A stretch of 64,000 nt of DNA from Acephala macrosclerotiorum (GCA_014904845.1 MU119394.1:1-64000), one strand, 5' to 3'. Counted from the stretch's first letter, positions 11,054 to 22,599 are shown. Notes: a model not told the origin generated them from the sequence alone. Translations and numbers: made by a program.

Positions 11054-11927
11054 TCAACGCTCACATCGTGAGACCATAGACAAGCACGACGAACAAAGCG
11101 ACATGAACCCAGCTACAAAGGTGCTATCTCCTTCTGAAGTCTTGCTGGTAGTGGCAGGACTCGAAGTGACTGTCGAGGTACTCGTTGAAGAGGTCACCGA
11201 GGCACTCGCACCAGAATCATCCACATCCCGACTCCCAGCAGTAATAGTCTGATTCGCAGGAACGCACATGACCTTCGTATCCGCCCACCCAGAATTTCCA
11301 GTCTTCGCCCAGGTCGTGACAATCATCGGAGTAGGAATTCTTAACGCTGTATCATAAACTGTGTAGTTTCCCTCCTCAGTGCCAAAACTCATCCAGCCAT
11401 TTTTGATGATCGCAGTCAAATTGGCGGCATTGACGTCAACCACCCTGCAATCAGGACCGGAAGTTAGGAAGGACGCAGCACCTGGAGCGGAGAGGAAGGT
11501 GTAGTCCAATATACCCCAGTGACTTGAACATTTAGAGCTACTCCCTCTGTCATCCATATCCTTCATGAAGACCGGAGGCAGGATGATAATGTAGGATGAG
11601 GAGCAACTCACGATATTTGCAACTTAAGTGTATCTCTGACTGTGCTAACGTGTGGGGCATCTGGATTTGGAGACTCGGAAACGTAATTGGACAAAGTCCA
11701 TTCAGAAGTTGGATAGGTATCATTGATTTTAGGACCCGGTGTTGTAGTCGAGCCGGTCGCATCGAATAATGTAAAGTTCTAGTGATCTTGTCAGGTGGCA
11801 TGCGGTATGAAAGGGTCAAGCGGGTACTCACTGAACATGTGCTTGCCTTCGCGGTCGACCAAAAGAGGATGGAGAAGGCTACTGCGTTGCTCGAGAATGG
11901 GTCCTTGATGAACACTGAGAACCACAT
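11054..11927 (-). CDS. Secreted/cell-surface protein with Ser/Thr-rich tail
   Basis: Model complement(11054..11546, 11612..11778, 11832..11927), 251 aa. Introns 11779-11831 (GTGAGT...TAG) and 11547-11611 (GTGAGT...CAG) keep frame. Exon 1 encodes a hydrophobic N-terminus (AVAFSILFWSTAKA) that could be a signal sequence. The middle contains YPTSEWTLSNYVS and GNYTVYDTA, followed by ADTKVMCVPAN. The C-terminus is Ser/Thr/Ala-rich (about residues 190-230), as in GPI-anchored wall proteins, but the last residues are not strongly hydrophobic, so anchoring is uncertain. It resembles a family of fungal extracellular proteins with conserved Cys and a CPYxNP motif; no function is known to me. The adjacent copy at 9523 is broken. 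Confidence 0.7.
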
Positions 11928-13794
11928 TTGCGACACTTATATCTATCTTACCAAACATTGTGATAGCAGAACATTGGCATACAGCTTGCGGCTCACTTGG
12001 CTCAGCTTGATAAAGCTATAGGATAATATTGAGGTGATGAAGAGAAGGGAGATTGCGGGGTGTTTCTAAGCCCTTAAGCGACATATCACACTTGAGAAGC
12101 CAATCCGATGAGACTCACGTATCAAACATCGTGAATTTTTTGTCTGAAAGAGGACCACTTTAAAGTGGCCTTCCTCATACAACTGTATCTACATTGCTTA
12201 GAGATAGGTTTTCAGCACATTCGTGGAAGCGCAGCTTCAGACGACTTCGTGCCAAGAGCTTGCCAAGCAGCTCCGCATCCCCAAATACCACCCCAAGAGC
12301 TTGAACGCCAAGGCGAATGCTTGATTCAACAACAAGAAATACATATTTGATCACGTTGAAGCTGGTCCACCATCTTACGCTCTCGCACAGTTAGCTACTG
12401 GTGCCTCCGTAAGAGGAACAGTGGATATCACGTGACATAACCCTTTTTTGCTAGATGTCATGACAGAATGTTTAAGATAAAGTGAATAAAACTCAGTCGC
12501 ACACTTCTGAGGGAAAAGAGCATTTGGTAAGCGGATAAAGACGCAGTAGAATTCGATATACTTCATGTATGGTATCATGTGACTTCGCGTGATTCAAGCC
12601 AAAGGTCGTGAAGAAAATTGGACAGAAAAAAAAGCAGAGGGAAGAATAAACGTGTCGAGGTACTAAACCTAAGCCAGAAGAACAGCGGGATTGTTCTTGT
12701 TCGATATCGTATTCCAAGCTGAGTCGGAAATAATAAATTTGGCCCGGGGGTGGTACAGGAGATACTTCGCATTGGAAGCGGAACTTCACCGTCTTAGGAA
12801 GTCTTGGATACTTGTGGTGGTCTCTGCCCGCTGCAAGACGTGAATCAGCAGATGCAGCGGCTCTTGGATGCGGTGTGCAAGTAACCATCTCACGTCAGCT
12901 ATCTTGCAGCAAAGTCTCCGGGCGTATCGAACTCTCGACTCCTCCCCACTCTCTGGACTCGAGTGCGTGGTGGTGGTGCTGGTGCTGGCGCTGGTGCAGG
13001 TTGAAGTTGGAGTTGGAGTTGGAGTTGGTGGAGATGAAAAAGAAATGCGGGGAAGACTTGAAATCTCGGTGCGGTTTTTACTTCGTAATCTTACGAGTTA
13101 GCGCTCGTCTGTGCGCTGTCCGACGGCACTTTTCCCCCGTCCTGGGTAGTCCCATCCCAGTGTGAGGATGACGACAAATACATCTCGCTTTGGTGCGTAG
13201 TACAAGATCAATTTTCTATCAGTGGAGCCCCATGTCTTCGATTCAAGTGGTCACTGTCCAGCGCGCCTCGCGGCTTACCAGCTCGATTCAGGAGTCCTGA
13301 CATCGCAAACGATATGATACCGGGCACCAATGTGGACGGGTGTCCCAAGTGGCTGTGTTCCACCACATTACGGGGAAGCCATTGCTACCCCTCGTTCGAC
13401 CCCAGCTTCTCCCCATTTGCCACACACGGGCGGCCCGATGCCACTTTCCAATCACGTCAAAAAAAGGTCGCAAGCGCGCGGACGTGGTTCTAGATTCATG
13501 ATAGTGGGAGTCTTCTTCTCTCCTCCTATTCTTCTGGCAGGAGATGATGACCCTACCCTCGGAAATCCGTATCCATGGATAGGAGTTCAGTGGTCAGGTC
13601 GAAAAACGCCTGCCGCGGTCGATATCAGAAAGTGAGGGGTTACCCAGAATCCATTTTTGCTGGGAGGTTGCATAAAGAACGTCGACCATCCCATCCTCTT
13701 TTGATAACTCATCTTCCATCAAGCGCGAGCCCTGTTCTCTTTCTTCCCATCGTTACAGGCAAACGTACGCCACGATTGAGAAACGACATTCATC
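11928..13794. other. Intergenic; Val/Gly microsatellite-like stretch at 12970-13030
   Basis: No convincing gene on either strand. A GTGGTG/GCTGGTG run passing into repeated GTTGGA units at 12970-13030 produces low-complexity open frames that I reject. The last 100 bp before the MFS gene are pyrimidine-rich promoter-like sequence. Confidence 0.5.
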
Positions 13795-15780
13795 ATGAGC
13801 GCCAACTCAACCCCTCCCTCGGCCAGCACGCATGCTGTGGACGAGAAGACAGCAATTCCAGAGCATGTCGAGCACATCGCAACCCACGACCGTGTCCCTG
13901 GACACGAGAATTACTACGAGAAAGATGGCCTTCGTACCTATGGCGACGGCGAAGACCACGATCATGAGCCTCCGATGTCCTTTAAACGATTAATGTCCTT
14001 GGTAGCAATGGCATTCATCTGGACAGGTTCTCAGATCCCTGTATATATATTCGGAGCAATTCCGCCCTACATTTATGCAGACATCGGCGGTGTTGATAGG
14101 TAAGTTTGATCAAATATCAACTTTACACATGCTGATGGTTTATCACAGATGGATTTGGTTCGTTTTGGCCAACCTCCTGGCCCTTGCTGGAGTGTGCCCT
14201 TTTGTCGGCTCACTTTCTGATCTCATGGGTCGGCGATACGTTTGCCTCTTCGGCTCGGGACTGGTTATGCTCGGAATGATCGTCTGTTCGACTGCACATG
14301 TGATGAACGTCTTCATCGGAGGCATGGCTATCGCAGGAGTTGGGGCCGGAATCTCAGAACTCACTGCTTTGGCAGCAACCTCCGAGCTTGCTCCTACATC
14401 TAAGAGAGGGAAATACGTCGCTGTTCTTGTTTTTACGATTATCCCATTCTGTCCCTCGGTTCTCTGGGGTCAACTCATCGCATACCACGCAGGTTGGAGG
14501 TGGTGCGGTCTCCTTTGTGGAGTCTGGGTATCGATCGGCTTCTTCATGACTCTCTTCTTCTACTTCCCACCTCCTCGAGTCAACTCTCTCGGCATGAGCA
14601 GACGGGAAATCATTTCTCAGATTGACTTTGTTGGAGGTTTCTTGAGCATTTCTGGCATGATCCTCTTCCTGGCAGGTATGCAATGGGGTGGATATCAGGT
14701 TTGTCTCATCCCTCCCACATTTCACCCTAGCTATCATCTAACAGCCTACAGTACAAATGGGGCTCAGCTCATGTCCTCGCACCCCTCATCCTTGGCTTTG
14801 CTTTCATCGTCGCGTTCTGCTTCTGGGAAGTCTACGGTGCCAAGCATCCCATGTTCCCATCCCGACTAAAGCAAGCACCTCGCATCCTCACCTTGACTCT
14901 CGTCATTACGTTCATCTCGGGCGCTAATTTCTTCTCAATCCTCATGTTCTGGCCTACTCAAGCCTTCAATGTCTATGGTCATGATCCCGTTGGAGTTGGA
15001 ATCCGAGGTATCCCTGTTGGATTCTCGATCTTGGCTGGCGCTGTTATTGTGCTTTGGTGCTTGTCTGTTTTCAAAGGGAGGAATAAGGAATTGATGATTG
15101 TCAGCTCGGTTTTGATGACTGCTGGTACGCCATTGTTCGAAACGTAAGAGTCAATTAAACTGACGGAGTTCTAGGATGCGGAGCACTCGGCTGCGCAGAT
15201 CGCTTCAATCTCCACACTCTCTGGGGACTTCTCGTCCTCGCTGGTCTCGGTATCGGAGGTATTGTCGTCCCTGCTTCGATCATCACGACCATCATTTGCC
15301 CAGATGATCTCATCGCGACCGTCACTGCATTGACACTCGCAATCCGAGTCATTGGCGGCTCAGTCGGTACATTTCCCCTTCCTCACTTCTCCCATCCCCA
15401 ATAATCACCCTGCTGACCCCTTTCCAGGCTACTGTGTATATTACAACGTATTCATCAACAAATTCATCCCCAACGCCACCAAAATGATCGGCGGGACCAT
15501 GATCTACGAACTCGGCATAACCAACATATCCCTCATCGCCGAAGCAATCGGCTACACAGGCGGTGCCCTCCTCCCCTTGCTCCACACTATTCCAGGTATC
15601 GGGATGAATGAAACTGCGTACGATATGGTCGTTCTTGCTGGACAGGAAGCGTACGCGCAGAGCTACAAGTATGTTTATTATACTAGTACTGCGTTTGGAG
15701 CGGTCAGTATTATTGCTGCGTGCTTCTTGGGGGATATTGGCAAGTATATGGACGATCATGTTGCCGTTGTTATGCATTAA
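13795..15780 (+). CDS. MFS transporter, TRI12-like (drug/siderophore efflux type)
   Basis: Five exons, join(13795..14099, 14149..14698, 14752..15124, 15175..15366, 15428..15780), all with GT-AG introns in consistent phase; 590 aa. A hydrophilic His/Asp/Glu-rich N-terminus (about 60 residues) precedes some 12-14 hydrophobic helices. The MFS signature GSLSDLMGRRY sits in the loop after the second helix. FFYFPPPR and the long SYKYVYYTSTAFG region near the end resemble the fungal trichothecene efflux pump family (PF06609), which also includes siderophore importers. It acts at the plasma or vacuolar membrane as a proton-coupled transporter. The substrate cannot be inferred: no biosynthetic cluster surrounds it. 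The gene is intact and converges with the HET pseudogene at 16298. Confidence 0.93.
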
Positions 15781-16064
15781 AGGGATGGTTATTGTTGCCT
15801 TGAGGACCTTCAAGTTAGATGGTGGTGGTGGATCAGGTGGAGTAGGTAGCTGAATGTATTGGTGTTTCCCACTGGAATGATCTTATCTTGTGAACTTCTC
15901 CATTGAGCTCGAGCTTCTTGGTCAGTGTGACTTTGTGGCAGTTGGACAGGCTCGTCAGAACAGCGGAAGTCAAGACTGTCGTCGACATGGAGTGCAATCA
16001 AGACTGAGTGATTTCATAGGATCTCGAAAGAAATACGTGTCCATCGCAGCCGCGCGCTTCCTTC

Positions 16065-16260
16065 GTGGGTTATACTTATCACTTATCATTAACCATCGCG
16101 GAACTTGGTGCAATCGCGAGCATCACTGGTCTCATCGGTTTCGGCTCCTCCCTAGCCATGCTCATCTCCGACTTAGCTGATTCTCTCGGTGCTACCGGTC
16201 TCGAGATACGACACATGGGCGAGGGCATGGCCAAAGTTGTGGCCATATGTGTCTATCAAA
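16065..16260 (+). pseudogene. Truncated STAND-type fungal N-terminal domain
   Basis: The frame (opening at GTG, no ATG) reads ELGAIASITGLIGFGSSLA and then LADSLGATGLEIRHM. This matches the helical N-terminal domain found on fungal STAND/NACHT or ankyrin proteins (Helo_like_N/PF17111 style: GAIASxxGLxxFGxxLS...DxADSxGSAGxEVR). It stops matching within about 60 residues, where the sequence becomes the antisense of the HET gene's 3' end. It is therefore a domain fragment, perhaps cut when the HET gene or its flank arrived. Such domains are associated with programmed cell death in fungi. Confidence 0.5.
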
Positions 16261-16297
16261 AATTTGGACAAACCCAAAAAAGAGGCACAAAATGGTT

Positions 16298-18260
16298 TCA
16301 CAGAAGAATAATCCTCCTCTTTCTCTTCGGCCACCACTTCACATCCTTCGGCAGCCAACTACACAACATTCCCACCCTCTCGAAGGTCCTTTCCTCCCTC
16401 TGAACATCTTGAGCAACATCATCACTCAAGATCTCTCGGACAATCAATCCGAAAGCACTCAGATAATTGAAGCCCAGTAACACGAACTTCAACATTCCAT
16501 CATCCTCCATCTCCGCATCATCTTCAATTCTGATGTACCTCGAAGCTTTCTCTTTATCACGTTCTCTCATCCCTCTCACATTTTCCAATTTCATAATAAC
16601 CGCCTCGAGAACCAACTTTTGTCCCAAAGATCCATTGTACAATCGTGGCTCAGAGTCAACATCCACAATCTTGGCAGACACTTCACTGGTCTTGGTATTC
16701 CCACCCGTCCAATGAAAGCTTATCTTCCCATCAACAGACGCCCAGCTCCAACTCGGCGCTCTCCAAATTTCATTCGAACGTGGTACATTTTCACTACTCT
16801 TCCAAAGTAACCAAGAAAACAGATCGCTTCTCCACATTCCCGCCACGTACCCATCATGCCACGCACTCTCCAACTCCTTCGCAATCCCCGCCAGGGCAGG
16901 CAATTTATCTGCCGGTACTGACAGTGTTCTCGACGTATAATCTTGGACCAAAGATTGCCAAATGTTTCGACGTCGGCGAAGTGCCATTTCATCCGGTTCG
17001 GCGTTTCGAGGGATGTAGGTTGATCTCCTTTCGAAAACGCTGTCGATTCTGGTGCATGGCCAGTTAGGATCGTATGAACGATGACTAGGAGCGGCGGGTG
17101 TGATGGGCGTGGTAGAGCACTGGTATGTTACTTCATGGGTCCCGAAGGTGAGGAGTCGTGGAGAGAGGAGGAATTCTTGGAGTGCCCAGGCGCGGGTGTA
17201 GAGGGGCTCCATTGGTTGCAAGGCGTAGGATCTAGGGATGATGGATATGGCTCCCGTTTCTCCGTCTGGTGTGAGAAACGGGAGAGTGCAGGTTTGAGTT
17301 GATGGCCGAGGATGTAGAAAGCCTGCCGTGACAGTAGGGTTGTTGGCAGCGACGATGGTAAGTGATGAGTTCTTGTACGCTTCTCCCATGTTTAGGATCT
17401 CCCTTGACCTGTCTTCAGGACAGTCTTGGATAATGCATAATGCGTCAACCTATAGATAGGAGAATCTGAGTCTTCTGGTTGTGAGTATGGCGTCGCGTAT
17501 TGTTTGAGGAAGTGATGAGACATCGAGGCTTGTTGTGTTCAGTTCGAGTGTTGCGAGAGTAGTAGTGACGGCTTGTGGACCTCCCCAGCAGTAGCTAAGC
17601 GCGACATACTCACTTGTCTCACCTTCTTTGGTCTCATATAGCCTCACGTCTTGAGCCTCATGCCCCACGTAGATAACTCTTGAGGGTAAGCGTGGAGAGT
17701 TCCTCGTCAAGCAGTTCTCATGCGCTTCGCACTCAACAAGCCATTTTTCAATACTTCTCATAATGTGGGTACTTTCAACGTCCGTGGATATAGGTTCGTT
17801 GACCAAGAACCTTGAGCCCGCATTGCCTGTTCCATGTTAGTCTTTTGATTTCCATCGGTCTTTCTGATATCGCACCTGCAACTGCAGCAACGTGAACGTC
17901 AAACACCGCAGTGTCAATTCCCGGAGCTCTTTTATATCTCAGAGAGCTCAGCTTCTGTTCTCCTGATGTAAACTTCTCTGGTCGGAGAAGGACGCCCTTC
18001 TCATCGAGCGCTACAACTCTCGGGGACCAGCTCCTGGGACCAGGCCACTCTGCTAACGCCTTTTCAAATAGCATCTTGCAACAGTGGCATCCAGTCGCAG
18101 AACTAATCCCGAGGTCTACTTTTGAGTGATGCTTGTACCCATCAGACATTAGGGCCGCGAGGCCTTGAGGTGATCCAGTCATCAAGGTACAAATAGAGCA
18201 GATTGACGACCTCGCAGCATCCTTCTCGCTTTTGGTGGATCTCTTCCGCTTGAGGCTCAT
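16298..18260 (-). pseudogene. HET-domain gene with one nonsense codon in the core motif
   Basis: Model complement(16298..17826, 17876..18260). The intron 17827-17875 is canonical (GTGCGA, CTAAC, CAG) and in frame. The ATG at 18260 starts a 638-codon frame interrupted only by TAG at 17450-17452. Motifs in order: CxxC-type SICTLM near 20, a CHCCKMLFEKAL motif, YVALSYCWGG (start of the HET domain), then SYL-stop-VDALCIIQD. The family consensus there is LWVDALCIIQD, so the stop replaces the conserved Trp (TGG to TAG, a C-to-T change at CpA on the other strand). Downstream it stays open with WALQEFLLSPR, APSWSWASVDG and a C-terminal basic end. Apart from that codon it looks freshly intact, so it is a young pseudogene or a stop-readthrough case. 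Confidence 0.85.
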
Positions 18261-18879
18261 GACGAAGATGATGACTTTTCAAGGGAGTTAGCGACTGATT
18301 GAAGAGTTTCAAACACCGAGAGGTGGATGTTGAGATCTACGCAACTCAGACATGAAGAAGCAGAGGGGTACTTTGACAATTGCAGAGACCCCGGCATGGA
18401 GCACATTGAGAGGGGGGGGCAGGAACCACGCAAGGCTCGATAGTTCCGGAATCGTGTTAGGTTCATCGAAAGTGCTCGGAGTTTTTCACGAAAAATTGTG
18501 AGAATATCAATCAGGCTGCCACGATCTTCCTGCAATGTGGCTGTGCAACACGACTCGTCGAACCGAAATCATACACGTGATATCAACCGAATACAGTTCT
18601 TGATCCTGATACATAGTTCCTTTATAAATGAGAACAATGCGTTCCCAGATTGATAGGTCTCTAGATGTGAGAAGTACTTATAAGAAGTTGGAAGGTCAAA
18701 CTTTTTGTAAATAAATCACGTGTACCGCCCCCTTTCTGACAAGCGACTCGGCAATATATCCTTTCTCGTCATCAAACCTCGCCGTTCGAACTTCTCCATT
18801 GCCGGCTTAGAAATGTTATAAAACTCCGTCTGCCAGCAAACGCCCAGGAGGGAGAAGCGGTACCGGACAATTTTCAATA
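18261..18879. other. Intergenic
   Basis: A 92-codon minus frame (18257-18535) ends in five Ser just before the HET start but begins at TTG and is not recognised. The rest contains no supportable gene. Confidence 0.4.
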
Positions 18880-19371
18880 CTAACTTTTGGTCGTAGGTCC
18901 GATGTCGCCCCATCGAATGTTGGAAAAGACGACATGAGTGTCAGGATGCTGAAACTGAATGGTGGACGGGCTCCCCTGTCCGCTGCTACAAGGCCCATTG
19001 CTGCCAGCGTCGATCCAGGCCATATTCTGTGCAGCGTCGTTCCAGATACTCATTGCCAGCACCACTGTGAGATTCGGAGTCAGCAACCAATACGGTAACA
19101 ATTTAGGAAGAACTCTAGGTTCTGTTCACCACTTACTTCCGCGCCCCAGAGCCTGGCCCATACCAGTCAAACCACCAGTCATCCCCTCTGATCCACAAAT
19201 AGAAATCGTCCCACCACCGCCAATTTGCTTCCCGTTCTGGATGTATTTGCTGGTGATCTGCGACAGCTTCCCCACGCTGGCCGCGAACTGCGTGACAACT
19301 GTGAACTGCTTGCTCGTGTCGGCCGTCTTGCGGAGCCCCAGAAGTTATGCTGCCCACTCCTGTACGGTTGT
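18880..19371 (-). pseudogene. 3' part of a GH7 endoglucanase (Cel7B-like) gene, truncated and frameshifted
   Basis: The minus strand encodes hallmark GH7 sequence. The 3' exon 18880-19064 has [20 protein letters not shown], then [10 protein letters not shown] and a stop. The exon upstream, ending at 19137, has DTSKQFTVVTQF and GGLTGMGQALGRG. Their intron (19065-19136, GTAAGT...CAG) is intact and splices to restore the ATG codon of the GMVLAMSIW motif. Further 5', PYRSGQHNFWG is recognisable but in a different frame (indel near 19335). Before it the GH7 similarity ends at about 19371, so the substrate tunnel and the catalytic ExDxxE region are missing. Family role: cellulose hydrolysis (EC 3.2.1.4). 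This copy cannot be functional. Confidence 0.85.
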
Positions 19372-20890
19372 CACCACAGCTATGGTCCGCATAGAGATAC
19401 CATCCAAAACGGTCTGTTGCGCGATCTGGAGATTGATTCGATTTGTCTGTTGGGATAGATCGTCTGAGAACTAGGTTCCGATGTCAGGACACTTCTTATT
19501 CGAGAATCTGTAAAGCTTACCTCAGATGTTAGTAAATCCATCCTTTCCCTCCGTAATTCAAGGACTGCTCTTCGCGCTTTGACGTAATCGACCAAATCAT
19601 CTATTTCAGCTTGGATAATAAGTCAATCTGAGGAACTTTGCCCCATGCAGGCGTTGATGGCAGTCATGGCATTTAGCGTTCGTTCCAAGACACCTTGGGC
19701 TTCCAGCCGTGGTCGCAACTGCTACCACGATTTCTTCAGGTCTCGTCATTTGTTGTTTACGTTGATATAAGACACAGATGAGTAAAATCCTTGCATCAAC
19801 AGAGAGCGTCGCATACAAATTTGAAAAATGTTGTAGCAGGGAGATGCCATCTGTCAGATGATCGTAGGTCTTGAAGAAGCATCAAGTGCAGCAACAGTGG
19901 GATTCTTTTGAAGAGATCTGGTAACGGAGTCTGGAACCGATAGATGAACAGTGCGTTTCGACTGTACTGATCATCTCCTAGCCATTGCCATCTCCATTGG
20001 GACTTGCTGAAGTCGGGCACGCCGTTGGCTTCTACGTAATTCGACGACCAAAGGAGTTGTCGAGGTTGGAAGCAGATGACTTTGTGCTTTCTGGATCTAG
20101 TATCGTACTGAAAGTAGATGGTCGAAGTTTCCTCAGCTTTATAAAAGTGGCCGGGGTAGCTGTAGACGAGTTCTGTATGATATGAGTCCCGTGTGGAGAT
20201 AGGTGCATTTCTCAGACAAACCTTGCTTTGTGTAGTCTTTGGTCTCACCTGGGCCTCCAGCTTCAGTTAAATGTGAGATCTGCTGGGTTTGTGAGTCTGA
20301 AGGCTTCGTTTCCTTGAGACTCAAGGGTCAACGGAAGTCAACGGAGGATTCTGTGACTAATTCCATATCGCGAGAATATTCCCTTTGCGTCACAAATGCT
20401 GAGAAATATTCGTCCTCTTCATGCCTGAGCTATCCCGACGGGAATGATGCTGTTTTTTCTCTCTCAGATTAGGTGATTTTCTGAATCAGTCACGATACGT
20501 ACTTACAAGATTCGAATCTGTTCATTCTCCTCCTAGTTAAATTTAGCTACAGCTTTCTCCGGATGCGGAAGAGTAATGAATTACCATCAATATTTCCTCG
20601 AACAAATCGCCCGTGTCTTACTGCTGCTCCTCCAAGTTCACGAGTGCGATTGCATGAATGTCACCCCAAGACTCGTCGTATAGATGGGCATTCGTGCACG
20701 GTAGTTCAGGCTCATTTCCTCTCACACTGCAATTAACGGGTAAGAATCTATCCATCACATTAAATATGGGGTGGTTACCTCTATGGCTTCCGCTACAAGG
20801 TTCCCAAAGCTCGATGAAAGTTGTTTTTAGATAGAATGATTTTTCCAGCTGCTCCTCCACCGTGTCTCTTTTCTCCAATAGCACAGCCAA
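19362..20890 (-). pseudogene. CorA-like Mg2+ transporter-type protein, 3' end lost at a fusion with GH7
   Basis: The exon 19362-19470 reads QQTNRINLQIAQQTVLDG and then ISMRTIAVVTTV, matching the helix before the first membrane segment of fungal CorA-like proteins (consensus SMKSIAVVTxxFLPGTF). The expected FLPGTF and membrane helices are absent; the sequence passes directly into GH7. Upstream, through a good intron (19471-19520, GTAAGC...TAG), lies IIQAEIDDLVDYVKARRAV, a coiled-coil stretch. Further 5' fragments (STIYFQYDTRSRKHKVICFQ, HLMLLQDLRSSDRW) resemble the N-terminal half of the same family but are in different frames with stops. 20618-20890 may be its first part, with little confidence. 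Confidence 0.6.
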
Positions 20891-20989
20891 CTCAGCTTGA
20901 TTGTGAGGCCATTGCCACCAGCCCTGAGGTATTCCCTCCGATTAGGTTGCAGCAGGTGTAGCTGACAATTGGTCGGTGACATTGAAATT

Positions 20990-22060
20990 GGTAGAGATCC
21001 ATACCCTACGGTAGCATAGAGTCTATAAACATCACTTTTTATCGATAATTATTAATAACTAGTTAATAAAAATGGAAATAATCCTATAAATGGGTTTTGT
21101 GAATTATTAAAATATAGAGTAAAAGTTAATATTTTAGAAATTTCGAAAAATTAGTAAATATATATCGATCAAAAGTCGATAATTAAATTAATGCGAAAAA
21201 CTCTTATTTTCAATTTTACGATTTATTCTTATTCTCTCATTTTCTCACTCTCTCACTCTTTTACTCTCTCACTCTTTTACTCTCTCACTCTCTTACTCTC
21301 TCTTTGAGCTTTACTCGCATTTTTTAGCACTTTCGAAAGTGGAGGCAAAAAAAAAGAGAGGGGAGGGGCGCTCGGGTATAGCACTAACGCGTCTACTATT
21401 GGCTAACGAGGAGGTTTATTTACATGGCCTGTGCTTCTCTCTCTTACTTTTGCAACGTGGCCTTTTCCCTTAGGTTTTCATTCATTTATTTATTCATCAA
21501 TTAAATGCACTTTTATTAATTGCATTCTCCGGACTGGACTGGACTCTCTGGACTCTCTGGACTGGACTGGATAGACTCTTTGGACTGGACTGGATGGACT
21601 GGACTCATTAATCAGAAAGTAAGCGTTGCTCATTTTTAAAGACTTTTTCTAACTTCAAAGTTTAGATTTTAAAACGAGCGAGCGAGCGAACGAACGAACG
21701 AACTACCGATTCGAAGTGTTTTATAATCGAGGATATGCAGGCATATATGCGAGAGCTAGATTTGAGAATAGTGGCATATTTGAGTATTGGCAAATAAGCA
21801 AGGAAATAGGGGCATTCTAGAATAGATCAATTAATAAATATCGAATAAAATAAGCTTCAAAATCTCGATTTGAAAGTGCACAATTTATTACGGCATTATA
21901 GACTTTTTTGTTGATATTTATCGAGTTCTAGTCTATAATATATCAAAAAGTGGTCGATATATTATAGAGTTTAAGTCTATAATTTATTGACTTAAAGTCA
22001 ATAAAATTATTGAATATTCTTATATGTTTATAGACTCAATATTACCGTAGGGATAATGAA
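20990..22060. other. AT-rich island with satellite-like tracts
   Basis: Very AT-rich flanks (21030-21230 and 21780-22050), full of TTAATAA-type words, with no genes. Inside are three simple repeats: CTCTCACTCTTTTA units at about 21236-21306, GGACT/GGACTCT units at about 21531-21605, and GAGC/GAAC units at about 21676-21703. The part from 21813 resembles the AT-rich start of the window. Best read as a RIP-decayed transposon remnant. It lies right beside the CorA/GH7 fusion. Confidence 0.75.
21531..21605. repeat. GGACT-based tandem repeat
   Basis: Irregular array of GGACT and GGACTCTCT units, plainly visible in the sequence, within the AT-rich island. Confidence 0.9.
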
Positions 22061-22132
22061 CTCAATCCAGCGTCTTTCATGGACATCAATCAGAAGAGAC
22101 CACTGGCTCTTCAGACCACAATCCTCGTGACA

Positions 22133-22594
22133 TTATGATATCTGGGAATGGCAGAATGGTGGGCTGGAGGCGCAACAGGAATTATTGAGAAAGGCTGAGA
22201 AGGTGGCGAGACAGCCAGACCACCCAAACCAGTCTGGCCCCAAGCTGATCCAGGAAATTTTGAAGACATTGAGCCGAATACAGGTCAAAAACATCCAATC
22301 ATCGCTCGCGCGATCAAATCCAAGTTTTACCACACTTTGATGATTCATGACTTCCCGAAATGGAATGTTGTACAAAAATCTAAGTGCATTTCGAGTAGCC
22401 GATGCCTTTTCCCCGGGACCGAGGTGTTTTTGACATTTCCAGCAGCCACGAAGCGCCACCCAAGCCTCATCCGGAGGAAGCTCCTCTTTCGTCACCCTTT
22501 CATCCCGTGCGCTTGCAATTGGACTGCCATGATTTGGAGGAATGGGAATTGGAACTTGCGACTCAGAACCTAGGCGTCGAGTAGCACTTGGCAT
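22133..22594 (-). CDS. Hypothetical protein
   Basis: ATG-initiated frame of 153 codons. The first 90 residues look protein-like: a Pro/Ser-rich start, an acidic ELPPDEAWVALRG stretch, then CWKCQKHLGPGE, which has one CxxC pair. The remainder may include an unrecognised intron. No family identified and no partner genes nearby. Confidence 0.35.
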   Translation of the reverse strand: MPSATRRLGSESQVPIPIPPNHGSPIASARDERVTKEELPPDEAWVALRGCWKCQKHLGPGEKASATRNALRFLYNIPFREVMNHQSVVKLGFDRASDDWMFLTCIRLNVFKISWISLGPDWFGWSGCLATFSAFLNNSCCASSPPFCHSQIS

Positions 22595-22599
22595 CGTGA

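Noticed and set aside
12868..13101. Val/Gly-rich + strand frame
   Set aside because: Produced by a GT-rich simple repeat; no gene-like context.
14354..14737. Minus-strand frame opposite the MFS gene
   Set aside because: Antisense shadow of the second transporter exon.
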